Assembly (NCBI GenBank): GCA_023434365.1
Contig: JAEYSV010000052.1
Location: 1 to 36,307 of the forward strand
Length of the DNA stretch: 36,307 bases
Direction of reading: 5' to 3'
From: Bacillota bacterium
GTDB taxonomy: Bacteria; Bacillota; Clostridia; Lachnospirales; Lachnospiraceae
Shown here in pieces: positions 1 to 8,336 of the stretch (position 1 is the first letter of the stretch; each line of letters starts with the position of its first letter). The notes beneath the pieces are model-generated. The model was not told the origin of the DNA. It did not search any database and saw only the letters and a list, made by a program, of their open reading frames with translations. The position numbers and the translations under genes are program-made.

Positions 1-1
1 C

Positions 2-160
2 CAGGGGTGCAGACTCGCAAAGAAAGACCCCTGGGATCTTCCTTTCTTTATACTGATGACATTATATAGGTTAATTCAGCGACAATCAATCAGATTAGGT
101 ATAAGTCAGGCTGAGAGGGTGGCAACAGCATTAACTGAAAGTCTGGGAAACTCAGAATAG
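2..160 (+). CDS. 3' end of an unidentified gene (partial at the window edge)
   Basis: A reading frame is open from the first bases of the window to a TAG at 158-160, giving about 52 C-terminal residues. The fragment is basic and probably helical, with a hydrophobic patch (PFFILMTLY) followed by an amphipathic stretch ending in TESLGNSE. No start or ribosome binding site lies within the window, so the gene begins upstream. I do not recognise the family. The alternative is a chance open frame, but 52 codons without a stop in such AT-rich DNA favours real coding sequence. Confidence 0.5.
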   Translation, partial: QGCRLAKKDPWDLPFFILMTLYRLIQRQSIRLGISQAERVATALTESLGNSE

Positions 161-185
161 TATAAATGTATAGCAATATATCTTT

Positions 186-197
186 GTTTCATGAAAC
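186..197. promoter_or_regulatory. 12-bp perfect palindrome upstream of the first complete gene
   Basis: GTTTCATGAAAC is self-complementary and lies about 37 bases before the TTG start at 235. It could be an operator half-site pair for the following two-gene unit. A palindrome of this length can also occur by chance, and no matching copy was noticed elsewhere in the window. Confidence 0.25.
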
Positions 198-234
198 GAA
201 TATCAGATAAACAAAAAAGGGAAGGTGATGTTAA

Positions 235-702
235 TTGTTTTTAAGGGAGTTAAAAAAAGGAAAAAATATCTTCTTAATAGTATCATTAATGGTACTATTA
301 ATCTATCCCCTCTACATCCACATTTACTATATGAGCCTGTATTATATATTAATTGTTCTTGGCTGTATTCCTCTTACAGTTTTGCGAATTATGAAAAGTG
401 ATTTCCTGGAAATGAGATTTTATCGTAAATGGGAAAAAAAGAGAAAAAAAGGACGTTTAAATAATTTTTTCAGTGAGAGCTTACGAATATTATTATTAGA
501 AATAGTTACTGTATTTGGCAGTCAATTTATAGCAAATGGTCGAACACCCGGTTCTATCTTATCGGTGTTACCTATTAATGCAATTATAGGTTTGATGCTA
601 TTTGCCATTATACTTGCTGCTATTGCTGGAAGTGTTGCTTGGTATGAAAATGAGAAAAGGTTCAATAAAATACATAGTATCATTGAGGAGGATAAAGAAT
701 GA
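235..702 (+). CDS. small membrane protein of unknown function
   Basis: The 155-residue protein starts at TTG 235, five bases after a GGAAGGTGAT ribosome binding site. An ATG at 228 lies inside that site and leads into a frame that soon stops. Two hydrophobic segments cover residues 12-50. A strongly basic stretch follows at 66-75, and a third hydrophobic segment lies at about 112-136 before a charged C-terminus. This suggests a membrane protein with a basic cytoplasmic loop. The stop overlaps the next methyltransferase start as ATGA (699-702), so the two are probably translationally coupled. No family is recognised. Confidence 0.7.
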   Translation: MFLRELKKGKNIFLIVSLMVLLIYPLYIHIYYMSLYYILIVLGCIPLTVLRIMKSDFLEMRFYRKWEKKRKKGRLNNFFSESLRILLLEIVTVFGSQFIANGRTPGSILSVLPINAIIGLMLFAIILAAIAGSVAWYENEKRFNKIHSIIEEDKE

Positions 703-1475
703 ACGATATTTTATCTTTTTATCATAACGATTGTGATGAAAGTAAAAGATTACTTTCGCAGGCTGGTCAGGTTGAATATTTAACAACGATGAATTATTTG
801 GCCAAATATTGTAAAACAGGCCTGAAAGTTTTAGATGCATGTGCAGGTGGTGGCATATATTCATTTCCTCTAGCCAAAATGGGTTGTGAAGTGACAGCAG
901 GAGACTTAATTGATCTTAATGTGGAGCATATTGAGAACATAAATAAGAAAGACAATATCTTAAAAGAAGTGTACACAGGAAGTGTTTTAGATTTATCCAG
1001 ATTCCAAGATGAAAGTTTTGATGTCGTATTAAATCTAGGCTCTTATTATCATTTGTGTAATAAAGAAGACCGAATAGCATCAATAAGAGAAACACTTAGA
1101 GTGTTAAAGCCAAATGGGATCTACTTTTTGGCGTATATTAATCGATACGCTAATTTCTTAGCACATTTGGATGAATGTAAGAGTGATGTATCTTTTTTAG
1201 AAAGATATATGTCAAAAGGATACATTGATGATAATTATGTCTTTTACTCAACAAGGCCGGAATTAGTCGAACATGAGATTTTAGGTTTTCCATTAGTTCA
1301 GCTTTATAATATAGCAACTGATGGACCGATGTTTCACTATAGGAGTATTTTAGATTCAATGAATGAAGTGGAATTTCAGAAATTTATTGATATACATATG
1401 CAAGTATGCGATAAACCAAGTAATTTAGGGTTTAGTGAGCATGGCCTAATTATTGCAAGAAAAACTGTTCTATAA
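699..1475 (+). CDS. class I SAM-dependent methyltransferase
   Basis: The 258-residue protein carries the Rossmann-type SAM-binding motif I VLDACAGGGIYS near residues 44-55. An acidic residue at the end of the next strand (TAGDLID) follows, then the post-motif SFDVVLNLGSYYHL and LRVLKPNG, all typical of small-molecule or rRNA-type class I methyltransferases (Methyltransf_11/25-like). It should transfer a methyl group from S-adenosylmethionine in the cytoplasm, but the acceptor cannot be told from sequence. It overlaps the upstream membrane-protein gene by four bases. The length and the intact C-terminal strand (HGLIIARK) suggest a functional enzyme. Confidence 0.88.
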   Translation: MNDILSFYHNDCDESKRLLSQAGQVEYLTTMNYLAKYCKTGLKVLDACAGGGIYSFPLAKMGCEVTAGDLIDLNVEHIENINKKDNILKEVYTGSVLDLSRFQDESFDVVLNLGSYYHLCNKEDRIASIRETLRVLKPNGIYFLAYINRYANFLAHLDECKSDVSFLERYMSKGYIDDNYVFYSTRPELVEHEILGFPLVQLYNIATDGPMFHYRSILDSMNEVEFQKFIDIHMQVCDKPSNLGFSEHGLIIARKTVL

Positions 1476-1477
1476 AA

Positions 1478-1667
1478 GTAGCGGTAAAAATAAGTGATAA
1501 TAAATACACCGGACCGCTTGGCAATGATGTATTCCAGTGCTCTGCGATACCATGGATTACGTATACGTATATTTCTCATACCAATTCATGGAAAAAAGAT
1601 AATTTTTCGTGATGGTATACATGTTGGAAAACTGGCTGAAAAGTTACAGCAATGCTTGAATACATAA
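1478..1667 (+). pseudogene. decayed chloramphenicol acetyltransferase-like gene
   Basis: Two pieces in different frames resemble the C-terminal half of the CAT family. From 1478 the frame reads VKISDNKYTGP and then FQCSAIPWITYT, matching the CAT hallmark of a Ser/Cys-x-IPW-x-x-FT strand. It stops just after NSWKKDNFS. In another frame, DGIHVGKLAEKLQQCLNT runs to a TAA at 1665-1667, matching the CAT C-terminus in which an HHAxxDGxH motif precedes the last helix. The His-His part of the active site and about 30 residues between the pieces are missing, and no N-terminal half is present. This is a non-functional remnant. Confidence 0.7.
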
Positions 1668-1758
1668 GTAAAGTCAAAACGGAGTGTTCTAAAAGCGAAG
1701 CTGATAATTCGCTATAATTACAGATTCCAAACCAAATAAATTAATGGGGGGATATTTT

Positions 1759-2253
1759 ATGTCAAAGAAATTTTATCTACTTATCTACATTGTTGCACCT
1801 TCGGTTTTAGGTTATTTACATAATTTATTCTATTTGAAAGGGATCTCTATCCCAATTATTAATTATATCTATATGTATGCGTTACCATTTCTTATGGTGT
1901 ATTTTTGGTTTTGGGTAGGAGGTCAATTCGCACAAAATAAGATAAAGGTATTTCCTTCTGTGTTAGTTGGTAATTTAGTAGGAATAGTTTCTCTTCTTGT
2001 ATATTTTTGGCAGTTTGCATTAATACCTGATAACCAAATGAACCTGTTTTTAGCATCTAAGTCACAACATTTTAGTTCTCTTGTAAGTATATATGTTGCA
2101 AGAATAGCGGTGTTATTTGAACCAGATAAGAACGTTATTGGTTCGGTGTCGTTTTATGCAATGCAGATTATAGGTCTAGTGTTAATGATAATTGTGTTTA
2201 CAGCAGGCTATTTCTATAAGATAAAGAGAACGAATAGTATGATTTCAAAATAG
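1759..2253 (+). CDS. multi-pass membrane protein of unknown function
   Basis: ATG 1759 is chosen because a GGGGGG stretch at 1746-1751 lies seven bases before it. An in-frame ATG at 1744 overlaps that ribosome binding site. The 164-residue product has hydrophobic segments at about 5-22, 34-54, 66-88 and 128-152 and ends in a basic tail (KIKRTNSMISK), so it probably has four membrane helices with the C-terminus inside. No catalytic motif or family is recognised. It stands alone between a decayed CAT gene and a GNAT gene. Confidence 0.7.
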   Translation: MSKKFYLLIYIVAPSVLGYLHNLFYLKGISIPIINYIYMYALPFLMVYFWFWVGGQFAQNKIKVFPSVLVGNLVGIVSLLVYFWQFALIPDNQMNLFLASKSQHFSSLVSIYVARIAVLFEPDKNVIGSVSFYAMQIIGLVLMIIVFTAGYFYKIKRTNSMISK

Positions 2254-2324
2254 GAAGCAGTTGGTAACAGAGATTATCCGACAGCATACAGGAAAACTTG
2301 AATCTGTGAATTATGGAGAAAATT

Positions 2325-2798
2325 ATGGCTGATAATGAAAAATATATGATTACGGAATATACTAGCTTGGATTTGGACAATTTACTTGATTTTTTTGAAC
2401 ATTGTCTACCAGAGTCGGGACGAATATTTGATCCTGATGGAAGACATAAAAGTTTACTTCAAGTAGAAAACGCTTATGACTATTTTGTCTGCTTAAAAGA
2501 GCAAGACAGCAGACGAATTATCGGTACGTGCGCATTGAAGAAAATTGATGAAAGAAAATGTGAATTGAAATATGTTTATTTATATAAAAAGTATCATGGT
2601 AAGGGCTTGGGTACGAGAATTGCTCAATTGACAATTGATAAGGCAAGGGATCTGGGATATCGGGAAGTATACTTAGACACAATTAGCAAAACAAGTGGTA
2701 GAGCAATAAAGATGTATGAACGATTAGGATTTATAAGGATTGAAAAGTATCACGAAGCTATTTACTCTGATGTATTCATGAAGTTGATTCTGAAATAG
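2325..2798 (+). CDS. GNAT family N-acetyltransferase
   Basis: The 157-residue protein has the GNAT fold signature. A beta strand (CELKYVYLYKKY) leads into the acetyl-CoA pyrophosphate loop HGKGLGTRIA near residues 91-100, and the closing motif AIKMYERLGF follows. It should transfer an acetyl group from acetyl-CoA to an amine, with unknown acceptor. ATG 2325 follows a TGGAGAA ribosome binding site by five bases; ATG 2313 is possible but would start inside that site. This is the first of six intact GNATs in the window. Confidence 0.88.
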   Translation: MADNEKYMITEYTSLDLDNLLDFFEHCLPESGRIFDPDGRHKSLLQVENAYDYFVCLKEQDSRRIIGTCALKKIDERKCELKYVYLYKKYHGKGLGTRIAQLTIDKARDLGYREVYLDTISKTSGRAIKMYERLGFIRIEKYHEAIYSDVFMKLILK

Positions 2799-2805
2799 CA
2801 TGTCA

Positions 2806-2880
2806 TAAAATTGGAGTTTCTCATCTGTTTTGCGTTGTGAAAAGCATATCGGACAGGCGATAAGTCAATGGGAATAGGGT
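2806..2880 (+). pseudogene. remnant of a second copy of the sugar isomerase gene
   Basis: In one frame this gap reads CEKHIGQAISQWE followed by TAG. The intact sugar phosphate isomerase at 6320-7177 has CEKHIGQAISQGE at its residues 67-79. Base identity is also high, differing by single substitutions across about 35 bases around 2833-2868. The rest of the gene is absent on both sides. It therefore looks like a fragment left by a deleted paralogue or by a local duplication of that region. Confidence 0.75.
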
Positions 2881-2923
2881 AAATAAGCAACAATCAAATT
2901 TGAATATGTAGTGGTGGTTGATT

Positions 2924-3487
2924 ATGAATAAAACATACGTCGTTGCAATAAATGCTGTATCGGGTGGCGGAAAAACAACAGTTACAAACCATCTTAAAGA
3001 TAACCTTGTTAATTCAGAAGCTTTATATTTTGATGATAGAGATTATGCTACACAAAGTGGTATTGTCGATATTTGCAAATGGATGGATGAGGGAGCGGAT
3101 ACGAATAGATTTAATTTGGATTTATTGATTGATGATATTGAACAATTACTTGAAAAAGGATTAGACTATATTATTTTAGATTATCCATTTGGCCATAGAC
3201 ATAATAAAATGACAAAATATATTGACCTTTCAATATTCATAGACACGCCTTTGGATATTGCATTGGGAAGACGCCTTCTTAGAGATTATAAAGGTGTTTC
3301 AGAAACGGATGTGTTTAAAGAGGTAGAATTTTATCTTAGCACAGGAAGACAAACGTATTTATCAAGTAGAAAGCTTGCTATTGACGATGCAGATTTTGTT
3401 GTTGATGGATGTGAATCATTAAATGGGATAATTGATTTCATAAAGTGCAAAATGTATGAACTTACTGAGTTTAATGGGGGCGAATAA
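2924..3487 (+). CDS. P-loop kinase, uridine kinase-like
   Basis: The 187-residue protein opens with a strand and a Walker A loop VSGGGKTT (about residues 12-19), followed by YFDDRDY near residue 35, as in uridine kinase and other NMP-kinase-like P-loop phosphotransferases. The segment YIILDYPFGHRH and then DLSIFIDTPLDIALGRRLLRD match the DxxIFxDxPxxxxxxRRxxRD pattern of uridine/panthothenate-type kinases, including the lid arginines. It probably phosphorylates a nucleoside or small alcohol with ATP. The substrate is unknown. ATG 2924 is preferred over TTG 2918; the ribosome binding site (GTGGTGG) is modest. Confidence 0.82.
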   Translation: MNKTYVVAINAVSGGGKTTVTNHLKDNLVNSEALYFDDRDYATQSGIVDICKWMDEGADTNRFNLDLLIDDIEQLLEKGLDYIILDYPFGHRHNKMTKYIDLSIFIDTPLDIALGRRLLRDYKGVSETDVFKEVEFYLSTGRQTYLSSRKLAIDDADFVVDGCESLNGIIDFIKCKMYELTEFNGGE

Positions 3488-3579
3488 ACAGGGGATGAAC
3501 TGCTAAATCTTAATCCAATACGGGTAAAACATAGTAATCGAGAAATAATTAATATAATCTAATTGGAGACAAAACATAT

Positions 3580-4446
3580 ATGAAAATTCAAGAAAAATGC
3601 ATACCATGCATAGTCAATCAGGCTATAAAGGTTGCGGATATGGTTGGATTAGAGGATAAAGAACAATTATTAAAAAAAGTGTTTACATATCTAAGTCAGG
3701 TTGATTTTAAGGCATCTTCAACACCAGAATTGATTGGAGAGATTTTTGCTTTACTAAAGAATGAAATAGGGAATGGAGACCCCTATAAAGAAACTAGACT
3801 ACAGTACAATAAAATGTTTTTTGATCAGATTCCTGAGTTGGAACAGGAGATAAATGAAGCTGAAAATCCATTTTTAGAAGCTATCAAATATGCAATTATC
3901 GGTAATGTAATTGACTTTAATCCAATTCATAATCTGTTGCTTTCTGATATTGAGGCTTGCTTTTTACGATTAAAAGAAGAACAGTTGGAGATTAACCATT
4001 CCAATATTCTGATGCAGGAAATTGGAAATGCAGATACCATTCTATATCTGGGAGATAATTGTGGTGAAATCTGTCTTGATAAGATTTTAATTAAGAAAAT
4101 CAAAGAATTAAACCCATCATGTCATGTTTTCTTTGGTACGAGAGGAGAAGCGGTCGTGAATGATTCCGTGGAAGAAGATGCTTACTTGGTTGGGATTGAC
4201 GATTATGCAACGGTTATTAGCAATGGGGATTCATCTCTCGGAACTGTTTTATACAGAACATCAAAGAGGTTTCAAGAAATTTACCAAAATGCAGAGATTG
4301 TGATTGCAAAAGGACAGGCAAACTATGAATGTTTAAGCAATGAGAATAAGAATATTTACTTTCTACTAATGACAAAATGCAGCGTGATTGCAAATGATAT
4401 CGGAGTTCCAGAAATGAAGATGATTTGTATGAAAAAGACAATGTAA
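3580..4446 (+). CDS. DUF89 (ARMT1-like) metal-dependent phosphatase-type protein
   Basis: The 288-residue protein matches the prokaryotic DUF89 pattern. A CxxC pair at residues 7 and 10 is followed by a helical N-terminal half, GNVIDF near 108, a metal-site motif LGDNCGE at 157-163, FGTRGEAVVND near 185-195, KGQANYE at 244-250 and a C-terminal TKC. Family members are metal-dependent damage-control phosphatases acting on sugar phosphates or related metabolites. The exact substrate here is unknown. The length is normal and all motifs are intact. The next gene starts 32 bases downstream and is probably cotranscribed. Confidence 0.88.
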   Translation: MKIQEKCIPCIVNQAIKVADMVGLEDKEQLLKKVFTYLSQVDFKASSTPELIGEIFALLKNEIGNGDPYKETRLQYNKMFFDQIPELEQEINEAENPFLEAIKYAIIGNVIDFNPIHNLLLSDIEACFLRLKEEQLEINHSNILMQEIGNADTILYLGDNCGEICLDKILIKKIKELNPSCHVFFGTRGEAVVNDSVEEDAYLVGIDDYATVISNGDSSLGTVLYRTSKRFQEIYQNAEIVIAKGQANYECLSNENKNIYFLLMTKCSVIANDIGVPEMKMICMKKTM

Positions 4447-4478
4447 CACTACAGAAAAATATAGGGAGAGAATAATTA

Positions 4479-5522
4479 ATGAATAATCAAATGCTAAAAA
4501 ATTGCACATCCCTGATAGAAAGTCGAGATCGAATTAAGGCAGTATTTGGATGGGATAGTGGACTAATTCACTTAGCTTGTGCGGGGATTTACGTTACAAA
4601 AGAAAAAGAAGTGGATGTAAACGTATTGCAGGACTGTAAAGAAATGTTGCAGCAAAGAGTCGGACTATTCTCTAACTTTAGAAGTACTGCCAGATCCCCA
4701 ATTGCAGCGATGCTTGCAGTCAGCGAAAACCCAGAGAGAACACTTGATAATGGACTATTGGTATACCAATTACTAAAAAAGGAATTCTGGTCCTCAACTT
4801 ATTTACCCCTTACTTCTATGGTAATCGCGCAGATGGCGGATTCGCATCATTATGAAGCAATAGCGGCCAGAACGAGAAGAATTTATAGTAGAATGAAAGC
4901 AGAGCATCCGTTCTTAACTTCAGGAGAGGACAGTGCCAATTGTGCGTTATTAGCTTTATCTGAGAAGACGGATGATGAACTGATTAATAATATAGAGTCT
5001 TGTTATCAGATATTAAAACCTAATTTCTTTTCTTCGAATGCCGTGCAGTCCCTCAGTCATGTGTTAGCACTGGGACAGGGAAATGCTGAAGTAAAATGCA
5101 AAAGGTCGATGGATCTTTTTTATGGCTTGAAAGACCAAGGATATAAGTATGGGACCTCTTTTGAATTGCCAACCTTGGGTGTTTTGGCCTTGACAGATGG
5201 ACCTAAAGATAAAATGATACAGGAAATGGTTGAAATCAATAACTGGCTCTCCAATCAAAGAGGGTTTGGTTTCTTTAGCTCAATCACAGCAAAGCAGAGA
5301 TTGATGTATGCAGGAATGATAACACAGCTAGAATATATTAATAGTGATACAATGCAAACTACGGCGGTGACAAGTACTATTTCACTCATTGTAGCACAGG
5401 AAGCAGCAGCGTGTGCAGCAATTGCTGCTAGTGCAGCGGCAAGTGCGAGTTCGTCATCATCACAGTATAGAATAGACAAAAGGAATGGTAAAATGCCAAT
5501 AAGATTCATGAATATAATGTAG
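4479..5522 (+). CDS. DUF4003 family protein
   Basis: The 347-residue protein is helical and lacks a signal peptide. Its N-terminal half resembles DUF4003 proteins of Firmicutes, which begin with a segment like DRIKAVFGWDSGLIHLACAG and repeat patterns such as LLKKEFWSSTYLPLTSMVIA. Near the end it has a low-complexity alanine- and serine-rich run (about residues 306-328) before a basic tail, a feature I recall from this family. The function is not established. A ribosome binding site (GGGAGAG) precedes ATG 4479, and the stop lies 11 bases before the next methyltransferase, indicating an operon. Confidence 0.75.
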   Translation: MNNQMLKNCTSLIESRDRIKAVFGWDSGLIHLACAGIYVTKEKEVDVNVLQDCKEMLQQRVGLFSNFRSTARSPIAAMLAVSENPERTLDNGLLVYQLLKKEFWSSTYLPLTSMVIAQMADSHHYEAIAARTRRIYSRMKAEHPFLTSGEDSANCALLALSEKTDDELINNIESCYQILKPNFFSSNAVQSLSHVLALGQGNAEVKCKRSMDLFYGLKDQGYKYGTSFELPTLGVLALTDGPKDKMIQEMVEINNWLSNQRGFGFFSSITAKQRLMYAGMITQLEYINSDTMQTTAVTSTISLIVAQEAAACAAIAASAAASASSSSSQYRIDKRNGKMPIRFMNIM

Positions 5523-5533
5523 GAGGTACTCCA

Positions 5534-6280
5534 ATGAAACATGACAGTTCAACTATATCATGGAACAATCTTGGACGAGAATGGTTCGAATTAGCGCAAC
5601 GAGGCGGAGCTAGAACGTGGTTTATCATGCCTTATATGTTAAACCTAATAGGAGACGTGAAAGGGAAAAAAGTATTAGATCTGGGTTGCGGAGAAGGTGG
5701 TTATTCTCGTGAGTTAGCGAAACGCAATGCTGATGTTGTGTCCATTGACTGCTCGGAAGCTAGTGTTGCTTATTGTATCGAACAAGCTGAGGTGAATGGA
5801 CTGCCGATTCAACATTTTAGAAGAAATAGTAATAATTTATATGGAATAAATGATAATACCTTTGACATTGTTCTCTGTTCTATGATGTTAATGGACTGCG
5901 AGGATTTTGAAGGAACGATTAGGGAAGTAGTTAGAGTGCTAAAACCAGCGGGCCAATTATATGTAAGCGTGTTGCACCCATGCTTCAATGGTGATCACAG
6001 TAATGGAATTGGTCGGCAAGGGGAAGGAATTAACCGAGAAGTGGTTGTGAAGAATTATTTTGAACCAACGAAGTGGGAAGCTCCTTTACCAGATGGGATT
6101 ACTCCGGTTGTTTGGAGGCATAGGACTATTGAAGATTATGTCAAAACATTTATAAAAAGCGGTTTGACGATCGTGGACATAAATGAGCCACGCCCAACCG
6201 ATGAACAAGCACAAATGTCAACATTAATGGCATGGCTGCAGAAGATACCGCTGTTTTTGTTCTGGCAATTGAAGAAGTAG
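5534..6280 (+). CDS. class I SAM-dependent methyltransferase
   Basis: The 248-residue protein has motif I VLDLGCGEGGYS at about residues 46-57. An acidic strand end (SIDCSEAS), then TFDIVLCSMMLMD and VRVLKPAGQLYVSVLHPCF follow, all standard for Methyltransf_11/25-type enzymes. The conserved HPCF after motif III and the C-terminal IEDYVKTFIKSGLTI are common in methyltransferases acting on small molecules. An AGGAGG ribosome binding site lies seven bases before ATG 5534. The gene sits closely behind the DUF4003 gene and ahead of a sugar isomerase. The acceptor is unknown. Confidence 0.88.
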   Translation: MKHDSSTISWNNLGREWFELAQRGGARTWFIMPYMLNLIGDVKGKKVLDLGCGEGGYSRELAKRNADVVSIDCSEASVAYCIEQAEVNGLPIQHFRRNSNNLYGINDNTFDIVLCSMMLMDCEDFEGTIREVVRVLKPAGQLYVSVLHPCFNGDHSNGIGRQGEGINREVVVKNYFEPTKWEAPLPDGITPVVWRHRTIEDYVKTFIKSGLTIVDINEPRPTDEQAQMSTLMAWLQKIPLFLFWQLKK

Positions 6281-6319
6281 GACAGCTAGGATATGAAACT
6301 ATGATCCGAAGGAGGTATT

Positions 6320-7177
6320 ATGGCAAAAGTACTATGCTCTACGGGAGCGTTAATTGGTCGACCGAATAATCGAGATTATCATCTTCTTACGGAGATATCA
6401 AAGAGATTAAAATGTGATGGCTACGAGTTCATGATGTATAGCCCGTGGTATGATGATTACATACAGATTGCTTCGGATTTGAAACAAATGAATCTTCATT
6501 TTCCGGTTATGCATTGTGAAAAACATATCGGACAGGCAATAAGTCAAGGAGAAAAAGGGGATTTGGAGGAGGCTTTTCGTCGTTTTGAGATGAACTGTGA
6601 GATGGCAAGTATAATTAATGCCGAGAAAATGGTAATTCATCTTTGGGATGGGACGATATCGGATGCTCATTTTCATAATAATTTGCAAGCATTTGGTAAG
6701 TTAGTAGAGATTGCAGATAGATATAATATTGATGTTTTGGTCGAAAATGTGGTTTGCAATCAAGCAAATCCGATGTTGCATTGGTGTGAACTAAAAGAGA
6801 AGTACCCGAATATTCGATTTGTATATGATACCAAGATGGCAGCTTTTCATGAGCAGCTTGACCAGCTATATCAGGAGGAATACAGCTGGTTATGGAGGGA
6901 TAATCATATCCAACATTATCACGTAAATGATTATGCGGGAGGATATATGGAATGGGGGAAGCTGAAGGCATTGCCAATAGGCGAGGGACATATTGATTTT
7001 GAACAGTTTTTTGACTTTATTAAGAAGACGGGATATGATAATACGTTTACAGTAGAGGCAACTGCGTATAACCTAGATGGAACAGTGAATGAAGATGTAC
7101 TTAATCGATGTTTTAGTATAATAAGAGAAAATATTTGTCTTGGACATAAAGGAACTATACAGAAGAAAAATAAGTAA
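6320..7177 (+). CDS. sugar phosphate isomerase/epimerase (xylose isomerase-like TIM barrel)
   Basis: The 285-residue protein fits the AP-endonuclease-2/xylose isomerase-like TIM barrel. Candidate metal ligands recur at barrel strand ends: MHCEKH near 66, MVIHLWD near 105, VLVENVV near 140, FVYDTKMAAFHEQ near 168, HYHVNDY near 200, GEGHIDF near 223 and FTVEATAY near 244. It probably isomerises or epimerises a sugar or cyclitol derivative using a divalent metal. GAAGGAGG precedes ATG 6320. A fragment of a paralogue lies at 2806-2880, so a related gene once stood upstream. Confidence 0.85.
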   Translation: MAKVLCSTGALIGRPNNRDYHLLTEISKRLKCDGYEFMMYSPWYDDYIQIASDLKQMNLHFPVMHCEKHIGQAISQGEKGDLEEAFRRFEMNCEMASIINAEKMVIHLWDGTISDAHFHNNLQAFGKLVEIADRYNIDVLVENVVCNQANPMLHWCELKEKYPNIRFVYDTKMAAFHEQLDQLYQEEYSWLWRDNHIQHYHVNDYAGGYMEWGKLKALPIGEGHIDFEQFFDFIKKTGYDNTFTVEATAYNLDGTVNEDVLNRCFSIIRENICLGHKGTIQKKNK

Positions 7178-7202
7178 TTTACTACGAAAAGGATAAGTTT
7201 AT

Positions 7203-7876
7203 ATGAATAGAAAAGAATTAACAAAACAATGGTTGGCTGAGGAGCAAGTAGCGCATATACATGGATGGGATTTTTCTCATATCCACGACAGATATGAGGA
7301 GGAAAATGATTTGCCATGGAATTATCGTCAAATTATTCTAGATTATTTGACATTTGATGCACAATTATTGGACTTAGATACTGGTGGTGGGGAGTTTTTA
7401 CTGTCATTACAACATCCATTTGATAATACTAGTGCAACAGAAGCATTTGCACCTAATGTGGAATTTTGTAAGGAAATACTTTTACCATTAGGAATTGACT
7501 TTAAAGAAGCAGACGGAGGGGGAATACTTCCTTTTGAAGATGCGAGATTTGATATCGTAATAAATCGGCATGGAGACTATAATCCAGATGAAATTGGCCG
7601 TATTCTAAAGCCAGGAGGTATTTTTATTACAGAACAGGTCGGCGCTGAAAATGATCGAGAGTTAGTTGAATTAATCCTTCCTGAAGTGCCAGAACTACCG
7701 TTTCCAGAACAATATCTTAAAAAGGCGATTAAGAAATTTGAGCAGAGTGGTTTTACAATACTTAATGGACAGGAGGCATTTCGTCCAATCAAATTCTGGC
7801 TCAGGAATTGTTGGAGAGAAATGGTTATATTGAGGGAAAGATACATAGATTTTTAATCGTTGCAAGGAAAAACTGA
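7203..7876 (+). pseudogene. class I methyltransferase with internal deletion and frameshift
   Basis: The first 200 codons read as a methyltransferase: LDLDTGGGEFL as motif I, ADGGGILPFEDARFDIVINRH, and IGRILKPGGIFITEQVG. After the conserved region ending RPIKFW at about 7799 the frame runs out in LRNCWREMV and stops at 7856. In a neighbouring frame the expected C-terminus is legible as QELLERNGYIEGK and then HRFLIVARKN, ending at TGA 7874-7876. Relatives have roughly 35-40 residues between these two blocks. A deletion that also shifted the frame near 7800 explains both observations. The enzyme has probably lost activity, although the SAM-binding half could still be made. Confidence 0.75.
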
Positions 7877-7946
7877 TGGAGTAATTCAGTTTAGTATATA
7901 GTAAAGCTGGTCCATCTATACCAAAAGTAGTAATTCGGCCCAAATT
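7877..7946 (-). pseudogene. DUF4362-like gene fragment
   Basis: Read on the minus strand, the segment gives GRITTFGIDGPALLYTKLNYS. The intact gene at 24046-24444 has RIRISSFGIDGPATVSILEYKN at the equivalent place. Nineteen bases are identical between 7909-7927 (reverse complement) and 24224-24242. Nothing else of the gene is present, so this is an inverted remnant lying between a decayed methyltransferase and the cupin gene. Confidence 0.65.
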
Positions 7947-7988
7947 GGGGTATATTAATGTGTAATTAAATTATAGGAGGACTTATCT

Positions 7989-8336
7989 ATGAACAAGTAT
8001 ATATTTAGTGAATATTTTCATGAGCCACAGGGAAAGATTGCGAAGCGGATGCTTTTTAAAAGTGATAATGTAATTGCATTTGTGCTAAACATAGCAAAAG
8101 GGGAAATACTACCGGGACACACGCATCTAGATTCAACCCTTTTCCTGCAGGTCATGGCGGGTAATGCCAAGGTTGTCACGGATGGCAATGAAACCTCGTT
8201 GCAGGTGGGAGAGTTAATGCAGGTCGATGGGCAGGAGAGTTTGCAGGTCATAAACACCGGTGAAGATGTCTTACGCCTATTCGTCACAATATCACCAATG
8301 GGTTCAGAGGCTTTTGCAACAGATGCCAATGTTTAA
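7989..8336 (+). CDS. small cupin-domain protein
   Basis: The 115-residue protein is a single cupin barrel. Motif 1 is LPGHTHLDSTLF with His44 and His46. The glycine turns TDGNETSLQVGELMQVDGQE and the closing strand QVINTGEDVLRLFVT form motif 2, whose usual metal-binding histidine is replaced in INTGEDV. The first motif also lacks the usual glutamate. It may bind a metal weakly or act as a binding protein rather than an enzyme. AGGAGG lies ahead of ATG 7989. It stands alone, and its partner is not evident. Confidence 0.82.
   Translation: MNKYIFSEYFHEPQGKIAKRMLFKSDNVIAFVLNIAKGEILPGHTHLDSTLFLQVMAGNAKVVTDGNETSLQVGELMQVDGQESLQVINTGEDVLRLFVTISPMGSEAFATDANV

Noticed and set aside
228..416. Alternative gene start at ATG 228
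   Set aside because: It lies inside the ribosome binding site and leads to a frame that stops early, whereas TTG 235 gives a coherent membrane protein coupled to the next gene.
2256..2332. Short coding remnant before the first GNAT
   Set aside because: A 24-codon open frame is visible, but it has no recognisable family match and is too short to separate from chance.
5255..5542. Minus-strand membrane protein opposite the DUF4003 tail
   Set aside because: It is a shadow frame generated by the Ala/Ser-rich codons of the + strand gene and has no ribosome binding site.
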